Assembly: GCF_029338375.1 (NCBI RefSeq)
Contig: NZ_CP119804.1
Span: 2,252,955-2,316,954 of the forward strand
DNA: 64,000 nucleotides
From: Halorussus lipolyticus
GTDB taxonomy: Archaea > Halobacteriota > Halobacteria > Halobacteriales > Haladaptataceae
Reading direction: 5' to 3'
Of this stretch, positions 63,275 through 64,000 are shown in pieces (the first letter of the stretch is position 1; each line of letters begins with the position of its first letter). Under the pieces are notes generated by a model, which was given only the letters and a program-made list of their open reading frames with translations, searched no databases and had not been told where the DNA came from. A program made the position numbers and the translations under genes.

Positions 63275-63919
63275 TCAGAGGTACTGTGCCAACCCGGCGA
63301 CGACTTTGTTCTCCGCCCGTCGAAGATGCTCCTCGAAGGTCCGGCGCTCGACGCCCAACTTGCCGGCAACTTCGGCGGTAGTCGCGTCGCGGGGAATCCG
63401 GTAGTAGCCCATCTCGACCGCGGTCAGCAGGGCCTCGTGCTGTCGGGGCGAGAGGTCCGGCAGGGCCGAGTCGAGGGTCAGCAGGGGCCGGTCGGCCCGG
63501 ACCGACGCCACCTCGCGCTTCGAGTCCACGACCACCGGGAACTCCGCAGACACGTCCCGGTAGAACGCGGTCAGGTTCCCGGCGTCGAGCGCCAGCACCC
63601 GGCACCACTTCCGGCCCTCGGCGTACCGCAGGGGCGGCACGAGGAGACAGTCGTGTTCGGCCAGCGTGGCCTCGATTGGGTCGTCGCCGTGTTCTTTCAG
63701 ACAGGCGTCGGTGATGAGCAGGCGCTCGTCGCCCTCCGCGATTCGCTCCCGGACGCCCACCGCGTCCTCGACGTGGGCGACGACCGATTCGGCCTCCGAC
63801 CCGCCGACGTGAAGCAGGTCGCAGTGGTCGTTGCACCAGAGTTCGACCGTGGTGTCGGTGCCCGCGGTGGCAGACGAGTACGCGCCGGGGTGTTCGATTC
63901 CGAGGACCGCTTCGTGCAT
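63275..63919 (-). CDS. Bacterio-opsin-activator-type HTH_10 regulator
   Basis: 214 residues from ATG 63919 (MHEAVLGIEHPGAY). The C-terminal domain, LSPRQHEALLTAVEMGYYRI then PRDATTAEVAGKLGVERRTF then EEHLRRAENKVV, is the HTH_10 motif of Bat-like regulators. The N-terminal part is a probable ligand or sensory domain with several Cys/His. It is probably a transcription regulator of unknown targets. Confidence 0.88.
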   Translation of the reverse strand: MHEAVLGIEHPGAYSSATAGTDTTVELWCNDHCDLLHVGGSEAESVVAHVEDAVGVRERIAEGDERLLITDACLKEHGDDPIEATLAEHDCLLVPPLRYAEGRKWCRVLALDAGNLTAFYRDVSAEFPVVVDSKREVASVRADRPLLTLDSALPDLSPRQHEALLTAVEMGYYRIPRDATTAEVAGKLGVERRTFEEHLRRAENKVVAGLAQYL

Positions 63920-63942
63920 CGACCCACACTCGGCGGTGATAG

Positions 63943-63950
63943 TATTTAAA
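63943..63950 (-). promoter_or_regulatory. TATA box for the HTH_10 gene
   Basis: Minus strand reads TTTAAATA, 24-31 nt upstream of the ATG at 63919. Confidence 0.6.
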
Positions 63951-64000
63951 TCCCCCTCCAAAAGGTGGTATTCAGGTATTTGCCTCTCGCGCCCGAACAG

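Overview
The window comes from the chromosome of a halophilic archaeon (class Halobacteria). The evidence is a GC-rich backbone with strong G/C at third codon positions, very acidic proteins, archaeal genes (TFB, MCM with an intein, archaeal IleRS, archaeal-type GlmM), Tat-type twin-arginine signals on exported proteins, TATA boxes about 25 nt upstream of starts (leaderless transcripts), and many families seen almost only in haloarchaea. I cannot name the genus with confidence.

Left backbone, 1-20745. This part carries housekeeping and conserved haloarchaeal genes: a ParA/MinD-like ATPase, a TFB, a second deviant-Walker ATPase, two exported proteins, a HIT protein, isoleucyl-tRNA synthetase, PRPP synthetase, a beta-propeller protein, phosphoglucosamine mutase, HisI, several conserved proteins of unknown function and the replicative helicase MCM. 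The mcm gene is interrupted by a 529-residue homing-endonuclease intein placed in its Walker A motif.

Integrated element, about 20746-48010. GC drops sharply and codon use changes. The element lies against the 3' end of a tRNA-Pro(UGG) gene at 48011-48083. A 13-nt copy of that tRNA 3' end recurs as a direct repeat at 20746-20758, next to mcm, so the two copies look like attR and attL of an element of about 27.3 kb. Its cargo is dominated by tyrosine recombinases (four that look intact and one degenerate, in two subfamilies) and by defence-like genes. These include a Cas4-like nuclease in a tightly overlapped operon with a ribbon-helix-helix/winged-helix regulator and a recombinase, a solitary PD-(D/E)XK protein, and two tandem fusions of a Cys-rich domain, pentapeptide repeats and a K+-channel pore. 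They also include a McrBC pair with an extra uncharacterised first gene, followed by a type IIG-like restriction-methyltransferase. Several pseudogene fragments and inverted repeats lie between them. A 27-bp-arm hairpin between two recombinase genes stands out.

Right backbone, 48011-64000. GC-rich sequence resumes: tRNA-Pro, an SLC13/TrkA-C transporter, a HalOD1 protein, a large DEAD/DEAH helicase, a cupin, a winged-helix/MazF-like toxin-antitoxin-like pair with an operator, a solitary IS1341-type TnpB, a CBS-domain site-2 protease coupled to a YedK/HMCES protein, tRNA-His, a conserved Cys-cluster protein, an RHH protein, cytochrome bd oxidase (cydAB), an MscS channel and a bacterio-opsin-activator-type HTH regulator.

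Taken together, the window shows a stable chromosomal segment split by one integrated island inserted between mcm and tRNA-Pro. The island combines several site-specific recombination modules with a cluster of candidate anti-virus systems. All assignments come from reading the sequence; no database search was run.
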